53,648 bases of DNA from a virus. The DNA lies in the IMG/VR virus record IMGVR_UViG_3300024999_000141, positions 1-53,648 of that record. One strand, written 5' to 3'. The notes beneath the pieces were generated by a model. It saw nothing but the letters and a program-made list of their open reading frames with translations, was not told the origin of the DNA and searched no databases. The translations under genes and the position numbers were made by a program. The first letter of the stretch is position 1; each line of letters starts with the position of its first letter. This document shows, piece by piece, positions 29,541 through 37,838 of this stretch.

Positions 29541-31226
29541 TCAGCCGCAGGCGGCGAGTGAAGTTCTGTCGAGGCGGTAGGCGCTGCGCCAGGCCGAGAG
29601 CATCTCGGATGCGAATCCCCCGCGCTCCCATGGATTCCCGCCTTCCGTCCCCGTCCATCGCGCCCATGGGATGGCCAGGCCCCGCTTGGTCCGCTCCCGC
29701 GTGATCGACACCGGGACGCCCAGCCGCTCCGCCACGTCCCGCAGCAGCGCCTTCGTCCAGTCCGGGTCGATCTTCAGCCGGGCGGGGAGGGCGACGGCAA
29801 ACTCGATGATCCGGTGGTCGAGAAACGGCGCCCGGTTCTCCAGCGAATGCGCCGCGGCCATGCGGTCGGCCATCCGCAGCAACAGCTGCATAGTCGTATG
29901 CCACTCGGTGCGGGCCATCCCGCTCACGAGCTGGCCGGGGCGCACCTCTCCGGCGCAGCGGTCGACCAGCTTTCGCGCCGTCGACAGAGCACCCGGACCG
30001 CCGCGGTTGAGCAACCGGGCGAGCACGTCCGCCTCGGAGCCGAGCAGCTTCTCCCGCGTTGGTCGGTAGGCACCGAGCAGCGGGTCGAGGGCGGCGCTGT
30101 CCAGGTGCGACAGCAGCCGGTAGCGGCTGTAGCCCCAGAACAGTTCGTCGGCGCCCTCGCCGGAGAGCACGACGCGCCCCCCGTCCGCAGCGATGCGCTC
30201 GAACAGGTGCCACTGGCAAACAGCGGTCCACGTCGCCGGGGTGTCGAGGTGGTAGGCCACCCGGGGCAGCACGGCCCGCAGCTCGGCCAGCCCGAAGCGG
30301 ACCGGGATGACCTCGCCTGCTCCCGCAGCGGCCTGCCGAGCGGCGCGCATATTGTCGAGGCCGTCGTCCTCGAACGAACAGCAGTAGAGCGCATCACACC
30401 GTGCGACCGCCTGGACGATCGCCGAATCGAGCCCGCCGGAGAGCAGCACGGCGACCGGCACCTCGGCGACGCAGCGCAGCCGGATCGCGTCGACGACCAG
30501 CGCCTCGAGCTCGTCGAGCGCCGCGGCACGCGTGACCCCCGAGTCCTCGCCCCCGCGCGGCAGCACCCACCACGCCCTCGGCCGAGGGTCCGCTACGTCC
30601 TCGAGGGAGCGGATCAGGAGGCACTCCCCCGGACCCAGTCGGCGGACACCGGAGAACGGAGTGGCCTCGAGGCAGTCGAACTCGAGGCAATCGAGCTCTG
30701 GGCAGGGCACCTCCCGCAGCTCGCCGGGGAGGGCCTTGATCTCGGATGCGAACCAGAGCTCGCCGCCGCCGGCCCGCCAGTAGAGCGGCTTCTCGCCGGC
30801 GCGGTCCCGCGCCAGGAAGACGACGCCGACCTTGAGGTCGACGACGGCCAGGCCGAACATCCCGTTGAAGCGCTCGAGCATCCCGGCGCCCCACCTCCGC
30901 CAGGCGCGGGCGACAACCTCGGTGTCGCAGTCCGACTCCCAGGGTTGGCCGTCCGACAGCTCGGCCCGGAGCGCGCGCCAGTTGTAGATTTCTCCACAGA
31001 AAGCAACTGCCACGCGCGGCCCAACGAAGAGCTGCGGCACGCAGAGGTCGCTCTGGTCGACGATCTTCAGGCGCGCCGTCCCAAGAGAGACGAGCCCCCA
31101 CGGTAGTTGGAAATGCCGCTCCCCTGCCGTATCCGGGCCACGATGGCTTAGCCTGGAGACAGATAGACCAGTATTCCCACAATCCGAACCGCCCGGCGGA
31201 AGCACAGATCCGACAATTCCGCACAT
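29541..31226 (-). CDS. asnB: Glutamine-dependent asparagine synthetase-like amidotransferase
   Basis: 561 residues, full length for AsnB. The glutaminase domain has the nucleophile Cys2 (MCGIVG), LSHRGPD and SDCDTEVV. The synthetase domain has the pyrophosphate loop LSGGLDSA (263-268) and GEGADELFWGYSRY. Odd point: the glutaminase loop usually written NGEIYN reads CGEIYN (Cys77), changing an oxyanion-hole residue. AsnB homologues also amidate sugars in surface-glycan clusters. Here it heads a cargo cassette with methyltransferases, a radical SAM protein and glycosyltransferases. GAGGTGG precedes the ATG. Confidence 0.92.
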   Translation of the reverse strand: MCGIVGSVLPPGGSDCGNTGLSVSRLSHRGPDTAGERHFQLPWGLVSLGTARLKIVDQSDLCVPQLFVGPRVAVAFCGEIYNWRALRAELSDGQPWESDCDTEVVARAWRRWGAGMLERFNGMFGLAVVDLKVGVVFLARDRAGEKPLYWRAGGGELWFASEIKALPGELREVPCPELDCLEFDCLEATPFSGVRRLGPGECLLIRSLEDVADPRPRAWWVLPRGGEDSGVTRAAALDELEALVVDAIRLRCVAEVPVAVLLSGGLDSAIVQAVARCDALYCCSFEDDGLDNMRAARQAAAGAGEVIPVRFGLAELRAVLPRVAYHLDTPATWTAVCQWHLFERIAADGGRVVLSGEGADELFWGYSRYRLLSHLDSAALDPLLGAYRPTREKLLGSEADVLARLLNRGGPGALSTARKLVDRCAGEVRPGQLVSGMARTEWHTTMQLLLRMADRMAAAHSLENRAPFLDHRIIEFAVALPARLKIDPDWTKALLRDVAERLGVPVSITRERTKRGLAIPWARWTGTEGGNPWERGGFASEMLSAWRSAYRLDRTSLAACG

Positions 31227-31241
31227 CAGGCCACCTCGGCA

Positions 31242-31270
31242 TTGACAGGCCTAAACTACCTGCTTATACA
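31242..31270 (+). promoter_or_regulatory. Near-consensus promoter of the HNH endonuclease gene
   Basis: TTGACA (31242-31247), 17-base spacer, TATACA (31265-31270), in the 70-base gap between divergent asnB and the HNH gene. It is the best sigma-70 match in the window and is followed by an AGGAGGG ribosome site, unlike the leaderless phage promoters. Confidence 0.6.
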
Positions 31271-31296
31271 CATCCCGAACTCCTCAGGAGGGACAC

Positions 31297-31806
31297 ATGG
31301 GCAAGATTATTCCACTCGAGAAGAGGCTCTGGGAGAGAGTCGACAAGTCAGCCGGACCCGACGGATGTTGGCTCTGGACTGGATCGTCGTGCTCTCTCGG
31401 GTATGGCCACATTGGAGCGAAACCACGGTTCACCACGGTCCTTGTCCATCGAATAGTCTACGAGCTGACTTATGGTGACGTCCCAGATAGCATCAAAATA
31501 CTACACAGATGCGACAACCCAAGATGCTGCAACCCCGCTCATCTCTTTCCTGGCACACTCGGCGAGAACAATAAGGACAGATCATCCAAGGGCAGGACAC
31601 GCAATGCCGTCGGGGAATCAAACCCCCTCGCTAAGCTCACGGACGAACAGGTCAATACGATCCGAACAAGGTACGTCCGCAACAGCAGGACGGATGGTCT
31701 TGCCCAACTCAGCCTGGACTATGGAGTCAGCGGCACGCGCATTTCGATGATCGTTCGCGGCAAGGCGTGGAGGCACCTACCTCAGCCGTTTGCACGCACA
31801 GACTAG
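31297..31806 (+). CDS. HNH homing endonuclease
   Basis: 169 residues on the strand opposite to the surrounding operon. CWLWTGSSCSLGYGHIG, LVHRIVYELTYGDVPDS, LHRCDNPRCCNPAHLF, and GTLGENNKDRSSKGR form a His-Asn-His/zinc core. The C-terminal part (LTDEQVNTIRTRY, LSLDYGVSGTRISMIVRG) is a helix-turn-helix DNA-binding tail. GC content is clearly lower than nearby genes. It has its own promoter and overlaps the neighbouring methyltransferase tail-to-tail by 3 bases, so it looks like a mobile insertion. Confidence 0.88.
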   Translation: MGKIIPLEKRLWERVDKSAGPDGCWLWTGSSCSLGYGHIGAKPRFTTVLVHRIVYELTYGDVPDSIKILHRCDNPRCCNPAHLFPGTLGENNKDRSSKGRTRNAVGESNPLAKLTDEQVNTIRTRYVRNSRTDGLAQLSLDYGVSGTRISMIVRGKAWRHLPQPFARTD

Positions 31807-32456
31807 CCCCGCCGACCATGGTCAGCCCTCCGCACGAACCAGAGTTCGTTGCAGGGCCGCTCCGGCATCAGCCGAGTGGTCCAGGTGCAGCCGAGTTCGA
31901 CGAGGACCCGCTCGACGTCGGCGCGGCGCCAGGTGATCGAGTGCACCCCGATGGCTGCGTCGTAGTCGCGCAGTTCCGCGGTGGCCGGCGGACGGTACCA
32001 GTTGATGATCGCCAGCTTGCGGGCCGCCCGGATGAAGCTTCGCAGCGGGCCGGCGAACTCCGGCTGGTGTTCGAACAGCGCCTTGGTGTAGGCGACGTCG
32101 GCGACGTCGGGCTCGAGGTCGGCGAAGGTGCCGTGCCGCAGGTCGACCTTGCGGGTCTTGGGCAGGGGGGCCTCGACGGCCTTGGCCTGCACGGCGAGAC
32201 GCAGCCGCTCGACCATGCCCACGGACCCGTCGAAGCCGACGTAGGAGGAGATCCGCCCCGACTTCAGCAGGGGCCAGAGGTGGTCGAGGAGGTCGAACCC
32301 CGGGCCGAAGCCGACCTCGAGCAGGTCGACCTTCCCGCGCTTCCCCGCCTCGCCGGCGATGGCCGCGGCCGCCACGCAGCGGGCCTCGTTGGCGCGGTCG
32401 TCCTCGAGGAAGCGGTCGGGAGCGGAGTCCCAGAAGTTCACGGTGCTGGTGCTCAT
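31803..32456 (-). CDS. Class I SAM-dependent methyltransferase
   Basis: 217 residues. Motif I is LLEVGFGPGFDLLDHL, followed by YVGFDGSVGMVERLR and VADVAYTKALFEHQPE in the place of the post-motif strand ('LEHv'). It starts at ATG 32456. Small-molecule or sugar methylation is more likely than DNA methylation because no (N/D)PP(Y/W) motif is present. Member of the late-operon cargo cassette. Confidence 0.8.
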   Translation of the reverse strand: MSTSTVNFWDSAPDRFLEDDRANEARCVAAAAIAGEAGKRGKVDLLEVGFGPGFDLLDHLWPLLKSGRISSYVGFDGSVGMVERLRLAVQAKAVEAPLPKTRKVDLRHGTFADLEPDVADVAYTKALFEHQPEFAGPLRSFIRAARKLAIINWYRPPATAELRDYDAAIGVHSITWRRADVERVLVELGCTWTTRLMPERPCNELWFVRRADHGRRG

Positions 32457-32647
32457 GGCTGACCCCTTGCGGCCAAGGCGGCCGCTGCGCGCTGCTCCGG
32501 GACAGCGACGATCCGAACTGCCTCGGGGGCAACTCCCAGGTCAGACGCCCCGGCATGCAGGATGGCCAAGCGGTTCAAGGCCGCCTTGTGCTCCCTGCTG
32601 CATGCCGACGGGAGCAGGACGAGCCGGCCGATAGGAGGCGGATTCAT
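32453..32647 (-). CDS. Small hypothetical protein (64 aa)
   Basis: MNPPPIGRLVLLPSACSREH, then KAALNRLAILHAGASDLGVA, and a short Ala-rich tail. It overlaps both flanking methyltransferase genes by 4 bases. No motif recognised. As a short frame beside a radical SAM protein it could be thought of as a precursor peptide, but it has no Cys/Gly-rich core and looks like a small folded protein. Confidence 0.5.
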   Translation of the reverse strand: MNPPPIGRLVLLPSACSREHKAALNRLAILHAGASDLGVAPEAVRIVAVPEQRAAAALAARGQP

Positions 32648-33471
32648 CGGATCCTCCGCCCGCGCATCGACACCGGGAACGGCCCGGTCCAGGTGACTTC
32701 GTAGCCGGCCATCTCGAACCAGCCTCGGACCTCGGCCTCGGTGTGCCACCACCGGTACTGCGGCGCGTGCCAGTCCAGCGTGTCCGAGATGCACTCCTCG
32801 TCGTCCGCGCTGTTGCTGGCGCGCAGCACCTGCTCGATCGGACCCCACGCGCCGGCGTACAGGTCACGAAGCTCCACTGCGTGGCGCTCGAAGGCCGCGT
32901 GCAGCGAAGCGGGGGGGCAGGTCCGGGTGATCTCGTGGAGCAGATCCATCGCCGGCTGCAGCCGCTCGTCCCACGTGCGGCAGTAAACCCAGACGGAGAG
33001 CTCGCCGCCGATCTTGACCGTGCGCGCCACCTCGGCGAACGCCAGGGCCGTGCTCGGCGTGTGGTGCAGGACGCCGACGCTGAAGGCCGCGTCGAAGACG
33101 CCAACCCGAAAGGGCAGGTCGAGCAGCGAGGCCTGCACCAGCCCGGCGTCCGGGGCGTTGGTGGCGGCCGCAGCCAGGCCGGCGGGGGAGAGGTCGACAC
33201 CGACCATCTGCGCGCCCCACGCCCCGGCCGCGGCGCAGAACCGGCCGCAACCGCAGCCTGCGTCGAGCACCAGCTTGCCGGCAAGGTCGGCTGCGGTGAA
33301 CCCCGTCTTGAACGTCAGCTGCCCGGCGGTCGTCGCCTGCGGCTTCGGGTGCTGCCTCCAGCGCTGATCGAACCCGAGGTCGACGGCGATCTTGGCGTCG
33401 AGGTAGCGCAGCGGCTGCTTCGTCTGGCGGTTGGGTGCCTTCATCAGGCCTTGCAAAGTGGCGCTGTCCAT
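32644..33471 (-). CDS. Class I SAM-dependent methyltransferase
   Basis: 275 residues. Motif I is LVLDAGCGCGRFCAAAG, with MVGVDLSPAGL as the acidic strand, FDAAFSVGVLHHTP as the post-motif strand and GGELSVWVYCR after it. This is the UbiE/methyltransf_11 layout used for small molecules and sugars. ATG 33471 overlaps the stop of the radical SAM gene (TGATG), so the two are translated together. No DNA-methylase motif is present. Confidence 0.85.
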   Translation of the reverse strand: MDSATLQGLMKAPNRQTKQPLRYLDAKIAVDLGFDQRWRQHPKPQATTAGQLTFKTGFTAADLAGKLVLDAGCGCGRFCAAAGAWGAQMVGVDLSPAGLAAAATNAPDAGLVQASLLDLPFRVGVFDAAFSVGVLHHTPSTALAFAEVARTVKIGGELSVWVYCRTWDERLQPAMDLLHEITRTCPPASLHAAFERHAVELRDLYAGAWGPIEQVLRASNSADDEECISDTLDWHAPQYRWWHTEAEVRGWFEMAGYEVTWTGPFPVSMRGRRIR

Positions 33472-34421
33472 CAGCCTCTCCGCATCGGGCAGACCGCGCA
33501 CTCCGCGAACCGCACCGGGTCGAGCGTGTCGGCGGTGAGCTGCTCGCGCAGCGCCACCAGTTCCGGGTGAGCCCAGGGGTCGCCGGTCGAGGCCGGGCCG
33601 AGGCCGATCCGGTAGGACCGGCAGCAGGGGTGCGCTGCGCCATCGGGGCCCACGTCCAGCGAACGGAACGGGGTCAGGCAGTGGCCCGGGCCGACCGCAG
33701 CTGCCGCCGCGGCGCCGGCGCTCGTCGCGCCGCTGGCCCAGTCGCTGATCTCCATGGCCGGGTACTGCAGCCGGAGGGCAGCGACGCGTGCGGCGATGGG
33801 CGTCACCTCCGCGTCGGCCAGCCCGTCACCGGCTGCGGAGGTCATCTCCAGCGTGGCCCCCCGCAGCAGGTGCAGGTAGGTGAGGCCCAGCTCGTTGCAG
33901 AGCGAGGCCATCCACTCGACCTGGCCGATGTTCTGCCGCAGCAGGACCATGTTGACGCCGACCGCCCGTCCGGCCTCCCGCGGCAGCGCCAGGAAGCCGC
34001 GCAGCTCCGCGAGGACCGCGCCGAGGGAGAGCCCCCGGCGGATGGCGGCGTAGGTCGCCGGGTCCGGCGAGTCGAGCGAGACGGTCAAGTACCCGGGCAG
34101 CGACGCCAGCTGCGGGAACATCGACAGCCGGCTCCCGTTGGTGATCAGGTTGACCTCGGTCCACCTCGACTCCCAGCGGTTTTGCTCCACGAGCAGCCGG
34201 TCCAGCATCCGCCCGAAGTCGGGGTGCATCGTCGGCTCCCCGAACGAACAGAACTCAATCGAGCGCAGCCCTTCGTACCGGTCGAGTAGCGCCTCGAACT
34301 CGGCCAGCTTCAGCTCCGGACGGGCGACCTCCTGCCGGCGGGCGACGGCCTGCCAACACATCAGGCAGTCCGCGTTGCAGCGCCAGCCGAGGATCAGGGT
34401 CAGGTGCGTCGGGCCCGTCAT
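33471..34421 (-). CDS. Radical SAM protein with SPASM-like C-terminus
   Basis: 316 residues. The cluster motif is CNADCLMC (Cys15, 19, 22; CX3CX2C), followed by SIEFCSFGEPTMHP (the GGE-like motif), NLITNGSRLS and VSLDSPDP. The C-terminus has further Cys (GHCLTPF, PCCRSY, ECAVCPM) that could hold an auxiliary cluster, as in SPASM proteins. These enzymes modify peptides, sugars or cofactors by radical chemistry. The substrate is unknown; the neighbouring methyltransferases and glycosyltransferase suggest glycan or cofactor work. Confidence 0.87.
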   Translation of the reverse strand: MTGPTHLTLILGWRCNADCLMCWQAVARRQEVARPELKLAEFEALLDRYEGLRSIEFCSFGEPTMHPDFGRMLDRLLVEQNRWESRWTEVNLITNGSRLSMFPQLASLPGYLTVSLDSPDPATYAAIRRGLSLGAVLAELRGFLALPREAGRAVGVNMVLLRQNIGQVEWMASLCNELGLTYLHLLRGATLEMTSAAGDGLADAEVTPIAARVAALRLQYPAMEISDWASGATSAGAAAAAAVGPGHCLTPFRSLDVGPDGAAHPCCRSYRIGLGPASTGDPWAHPELVALREQLTADTLDPVRFAECAVCPMRRG

Positions 34422-35515
34422 AGGGCAGCCTCGACGAACTCAGGCGGCTCGCTGCTCGTCATCGTGTAAAGCTGCGGAGGGGTGACGAAGTACCCGGGCA
34501 GTCCGACGCCGTCGTCCCCGCGCCAGCTGCATGCGTTCGAGCCGACCACCGCAGGACGGGCGCGTAGCGCCTCGTGACTGGCGATCGTCCCGTCCAGCCA
34601 GTAGACCTGCATGTAGTGCGGGTGTGGATCGATGAAGTGCCAGGACCCCGAGTACCATACCTCGGCCGCCGTGTGCCCGTGGACGCCGTCCGAGTGGTGC
34701 ATCGCCACCATCCGGCCGGGCAGGCCGAGCAGCCGCCTCGCCAGCCAGAGCAGGACCCGCACCATCTGGTCGCACCACCCGATTCCGCCGATCAGAATTT
34801 CCAGCGGCCGCAGCTCGCCGGTGTGCTCCGGGCAGCCGCGCAGGTAGGTCCCGACCCAGACGACCAGGCGCGGCAGCTGCTCGCCGAGCGGCCCCGTGCC
34901 GATGGCGACCCGGGCGAGATGCAGGTAGTGGTGCAGCGGGTCGATCTCCCGGTGGATCACGACGCCGAAGTTGGCCGCGCTCTCGTCTGCGGACAGCGGC
35001 GCCAGGCGCAGCGGCGGGCGGTGGTCACCGATGTTCATCGACCACACCTCCGCGTCGAGCCCGGCGAGCAGCTGGACCAACTCCAGTGGCGAGTACTCGC
35101 GGACGTGGAACGCATTGCCCGCGCCCCACTGGTTCCAGTTCGGGGTCGAGAAGAACACGCCGACCCGCGCCACCCGGAGCAGCTGCGCGAGGAAGCCGAC
35201 GTCGTCCTCGACGTGCTCGATGACGTCCAGCGAGACGACCCAGTCCCAGCTGCCGGAGGGGTAATCCTCGATGCGCCCCGGTTGCACCAGCGGCCCGGCC
35301 GGCAGGAGATCGAATCCCTCGCAGACGCAGCCGGCCTCGCGCAAAATCTCGATGCCGTACCCCGTGCCCGCGCCCGCATCGAGCACGCTCTGGCCCTGGA
35401 CTCGGGCGGCGACCCAACGGTACCAGCGCGCCTGGCAGCCGTTCGGCTGCGCCTTCCGCTCCTCGACCGTGAGCTCGTGCATGTTGGAGACCGGACCGGC
35501 GTTGCGCGGCGTCAC
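34418..35515 (-). CDS. Methyltransferase-transglutaminase-like fusion
   Basis: 365 residues. Residues 25-190 are a class I methyltransferase (SVLDAGAGTGYGIEILRE, DWVVSLDVIEHVEDDVGFLA). Residues 235-330 are a transglutaminase/cysteine-protease-like domain with an intact triad: Cys248 in IGGIGWCDQMVRVLLWLAR, His281 in GHTAAEVWY and Asp296 in FIDPHPH. Such domains cleave or cross-link peptide or amide bonds. The fusion is rare in phages. ATGA overlap with the radical SAM gene. Confidence 0.8.
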   Translation of the reverse strand: MTPRNAGPVSNMHELTVEERKAQPNGCQARWYRWVAARVQGQSVLDAGAGTGYGIEILREAGCVCEGFDLLPAGPLVQPGRIEDYPSGSWDWVVSLDVIEHVEDDVGFLAQLLRVARVGVFFSTPNWNQWGAGNAFHVREYSPLELVQLLAGLDAEVWSMNIGDHRPPLRLAPLSADESAANFGVVIHREIDPLHHYLHLARVAIGTGPLGEQLPRLVVWVGTYLRGCPEHTGELRPLEILIGGIGWCDQMVRVLLWLARRLLGLPGRMVAMHHSDGVHGHTAAEVWYSGSWHFIDPHPHYMQVYWLDGTIASHEALRARPAVVGSNACSWRGDDGVGLPGYFVTPPQLYTMTSSEPPEFVEAAL

Positions 35516-37467
35516 AGAGCGCGCTCCACGAAGGCGGCGTAGCGGTCAGCCCACGCGGACCAACTCCAGCGCTCGGCGATCTCCCGCCGGTTGATCGCGC
35601 CCATGCGCTGCGCCCGGCCGGGGTCCGCCTGCAGCCGACGCAGCGCAGCGACGAAGGCCTCGACGTTGCGCTCGACGATCTCGATCCCGGTCTCGCCCAG
35701 GTGCTCGATCTGCGAGTCCCGCAGCTCCCGGTGGTTGCCGCTGTCGGTGGTGATCAGAGCCTGCCCCGCAGCCATCGCCTCCATGGTCGAGTTGGACGCT
35801 CCCTCGAACAGCGAGGCGCAGAGCGCCACCGAGCCGCGGCGGTAGAACGCCGGCATCTCAGCGGGAGGCAACCGGCAGGTGTGGTACTCGGCGATGACCA
35901 GCGGCGTGTGCGACTGGCGGCAGGCCGGCTCGACGATCGAGTGGAAGCCCTTGACGTCGATCCCGCTGCCGGCCGAGTTGTGCTGCGCATTGCCGTTCCA
36001 GCTGGCGACGACGCCCGGCGTCTCGCCGCGATCGAACCGGCGCACGTTGACCGGGTTGGTCAGGTAGACCGCGCCGGGACAGTGCTCCCGCAACTCGGCG
36101 AAATTAGCCGCGGTGACGACGTGGAACGCGGCGAAGCGGTTGACCAGGTCGAACTCTGCGGGGCCGGGCGGGGCCATCCGCTCCGGGTAGAACCACTGCG
36201 CCCGCAGGGAGCCGAGCACCCGGCCGCGCGGCAACACCCGATCCAGCGGCCAGCGGTGGTACGGGGCGAACACGGCGTCGTAGCCCGCCATGTCCGTGCG
36301 GGCCGCTCCACCGCCGGCGACGTAGGCGAAGTCGAACGCGAAGCGGTCGCCGAGGTACTCCGCCATGTCGTGCAGGTTCTGGTCGAACGCCCACCCCGGC
36401 ACGTCCGCCAAGAGCAGCACCCGCGGCTTCGCACCGGCCGGCTGCGGGCGCAGAGGCACGATCGGCCAGGGGCGCGGCGATCCCGAAGCTGCAGTCGGAG
36501 TCGGGCTGACCGCAGCGATGCGGCGGAGCTCGACGACCGGCGGATCCGGGTCGGACGCAGCAACGGCCGTCAGGCCGAGCGAGGCTGCGACCACCTCGGC
36601 GTAGGGCAGTCGGCGCAGCGGCACGGGCGGGGCCTCGAGCGCGGAGCGCACCGCCTCGATCCAGCGCCCGGCCGGAGCATCCACCGGAAGGAACGTCGCC
36701 GAGGTGCGGAGCGCGGCCCGGCAGCCGGGGATGTCCGACGTCACGACGGGAATTCCACGGACGGCGGCCTCGGTCATCGCCAGCGGATGCACTTCCGCCC
36801 GCGTCGGCGACAGGACCAGGAGCGCCTCGCTGAGCCAGCGATCGGGGGTCATCCCGGAGGGGGCGATCGTGACGTGCGGCAGCCGACGCCAGAGGGCCAG
36901 CTCCTGATCCGTCGCACGCCCGGGCATCACGAACCACGGGACGTCGAGCACCTGCTGCGCCACGGCGAGGGCGACCGGACCGCCCTTCGCTCGCGAGGCG
37001 CCGGGGACCACGATCGCCGAACCGACCGGCGCTCCGCCGCGCTCCGCCGCCCAGGTCGACGGGGGCAGAACGAAGCTGCGCGACCAGCCGCGCTCCGGCT
37101 CACCGAGCTCGCTCGACTTCGCCAAGGCAGCGCCATAGCCGGGGGGCAGCGGCCCGTGGTGGTGCCAGTACACCAGCCGGTTCAGCGCCCGCGCCTGTTC
37201 GGCGGCGCGCGCCGTGCGCAGCCAGGCCGGGTTGATCGTCGTGATGACGAGGTCGGCCGTCCAGTCGTCGGGGGTGATCAGCAGAGCGCGGGCGAGCCAC
37301 GTCACGCACCGATGCTGCCACGGGGGAGCGGTGCCCTCCGCGTGGTGGCAGCGCACCGTGTGGCCCAACTCGGCGAGCGTCCATGCCAGGAACGACACGG
37401 CGATCGACATCCCGTCCCGCCCGCCATCCGGGCCACCCCATCGGCGTGCGAGCAGGTCGATCCGCAT
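35512..37467 (-). CDS. Double glycosyltransferase (two GT-B units)
   Basis: 651 residues from ATG 37467. The N-terminal GT-B/GT4-like unit (about 1-330) has RRWGGPDGGRDGMSIAVSFL, SAIVVPGASRAKGGPVALAV and LLVLSPTRAEVHPLAMTEAA. The C-terminal unit (about 345-651) has VLLLADVPGWAFDQNLHDMA, GAVYLTNPVNVRRFDRGETP and ASLFEGASNSTMEAMAAGQA (EX7E-type). Each is shorter than a typical GT4 but both keep the nucleotide-sugar half. It could build a disaccharide on a virion protein or a host surface glycan. Confidence 0.82.
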   Translation of the reverse strand: MRIDLLARRWGGPDGGRDGMSIAVSFLAWTLAELGHTVRCHHAEGTAPPWQHRCVTWLARALLITPDDWTADLVITTINPAWLRTARAAEQARALNRLVYWHHHGPLPPGYGAALAKSSELGEPERGWSRSFVLPPSTWAAERGGAPVGSAIVVPGASRAKGGPVALAVAQQVLDVPWFVMPGRATDQELALWRRLPHVTIAPSGMTPDRWLSEALLVLSPTRAEVHPLAMTEAAVRGIPVVTSDIPGCRAALRTSATFLPVDAPAGRWIEAVRSALEAPPVPLRRLPYAEVVAASLGLTAVAASDPDPPVVELRRIAAVSPTPTAASGSPRPWPIVPLRPQPAGAKPRVLLLADVPGWAFDQNLHDMAEYLGDRFAFDFAYVAGGGAARTDMAGYDAVFAPYHRWPLDRVLPRGRVLGSLRAQWFYPERMAPPGPAEFDLVNRFAAFHVVTAANFAELREHCPGAVYLTNPVNVRRFDRGETPGVVASWNGNAQHNSAGSGIDVKGFHSIVEPACRQSHTPLVIAEYHTCRLPPAEMPAFYRRGSVALCASLFEGASNSTMEAMAAGQALITTDSGNHRELRDSQIEHLGETGIEIVERNVEAFVAALRRLQADPGRAQRMGAINRREIAERWSWSAWADRYAAFVERAL

Positions 37468-37469
37468 CG

Positions 37470-37838
37470 TCAGCGCTCCTCGAAGACCACGACGGAGAAG
37501 CCCGACGCGAGGTCTTCGCAGGTCACATACACATCGGTCGGGGTCCGGAACGACCAGAACTCGTAGGCGTACCCTGCCGATCCGGGGCTCACGACGACCT
37601 GGGTCGTGTGTTTGTCGTGAGGGCGGGCGAGTCGCAGCCGCACGACGTACGGACCCGCACCGTTGAACGTCGGAATCGTGCGGCCGAACTCCCCACCAGA
37701 CGAGACCCACATGGGCTCGCCGCCGCTCCAGACCACGGCTCCCCATGCGATCGGCACCAGAGCGGCCGTCCCGCGCGGCAGGCCGCGGGGACCACGGGAG
37801 GCCTTCAGCCGAGCACCCCGCCCAGGCAGGCCGGGCAT
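37470..37838 (-). CDS. Hypothetical tail-associated protein
   Basis: 122 residues. The N-terminus is basic and low-complexity; the rest is a beta-rich domain (GRTIPTFNGAGPYVVRLRLA, YEFWSFRTPTDVYVTCEDLA). It lies between the fibre-type genes and the glycosyltransferase. It could be a fibre tip, a chaperone or a small virion protein. Start ATG 37838 overlaps the upstream stop. Confidence 0.55.
   Translation of the reverse strand: MPGLPGRGARLKASRGPRGLPRGTAALVPIAWGAVVWSGGEPMWVSSGGEFGRTIPTFNGAGPYVVRLRLARPHDKHTTQVVVSPGSAGYAYEFWSFRTPTDVYVTCEDLASGFSVVVFEER

Noticed and set aside
29541-35515. Lasso-peptide or other RiPP gene cluster (AsnB-like, transglutaminase-like, radical SAM, small ORF)
   Set aside because: AsnB and a transglutaminase-like protease also occur in lasso clusters, but here the TG-like domain is fused to a methyltransferase and has a classic transglutaminase layout. 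No PqqD-like RRE is seen, and the 64-residue ORF has no recognisable leader/core. Kept only as an alternative.
35701-37566. Long plus-strand open frame opposite the glycosyltransferase gene
   Set aside because: Shadow of the minus-strand gene: Arg/Gly-rich composition, no motifs, no ribosome site.
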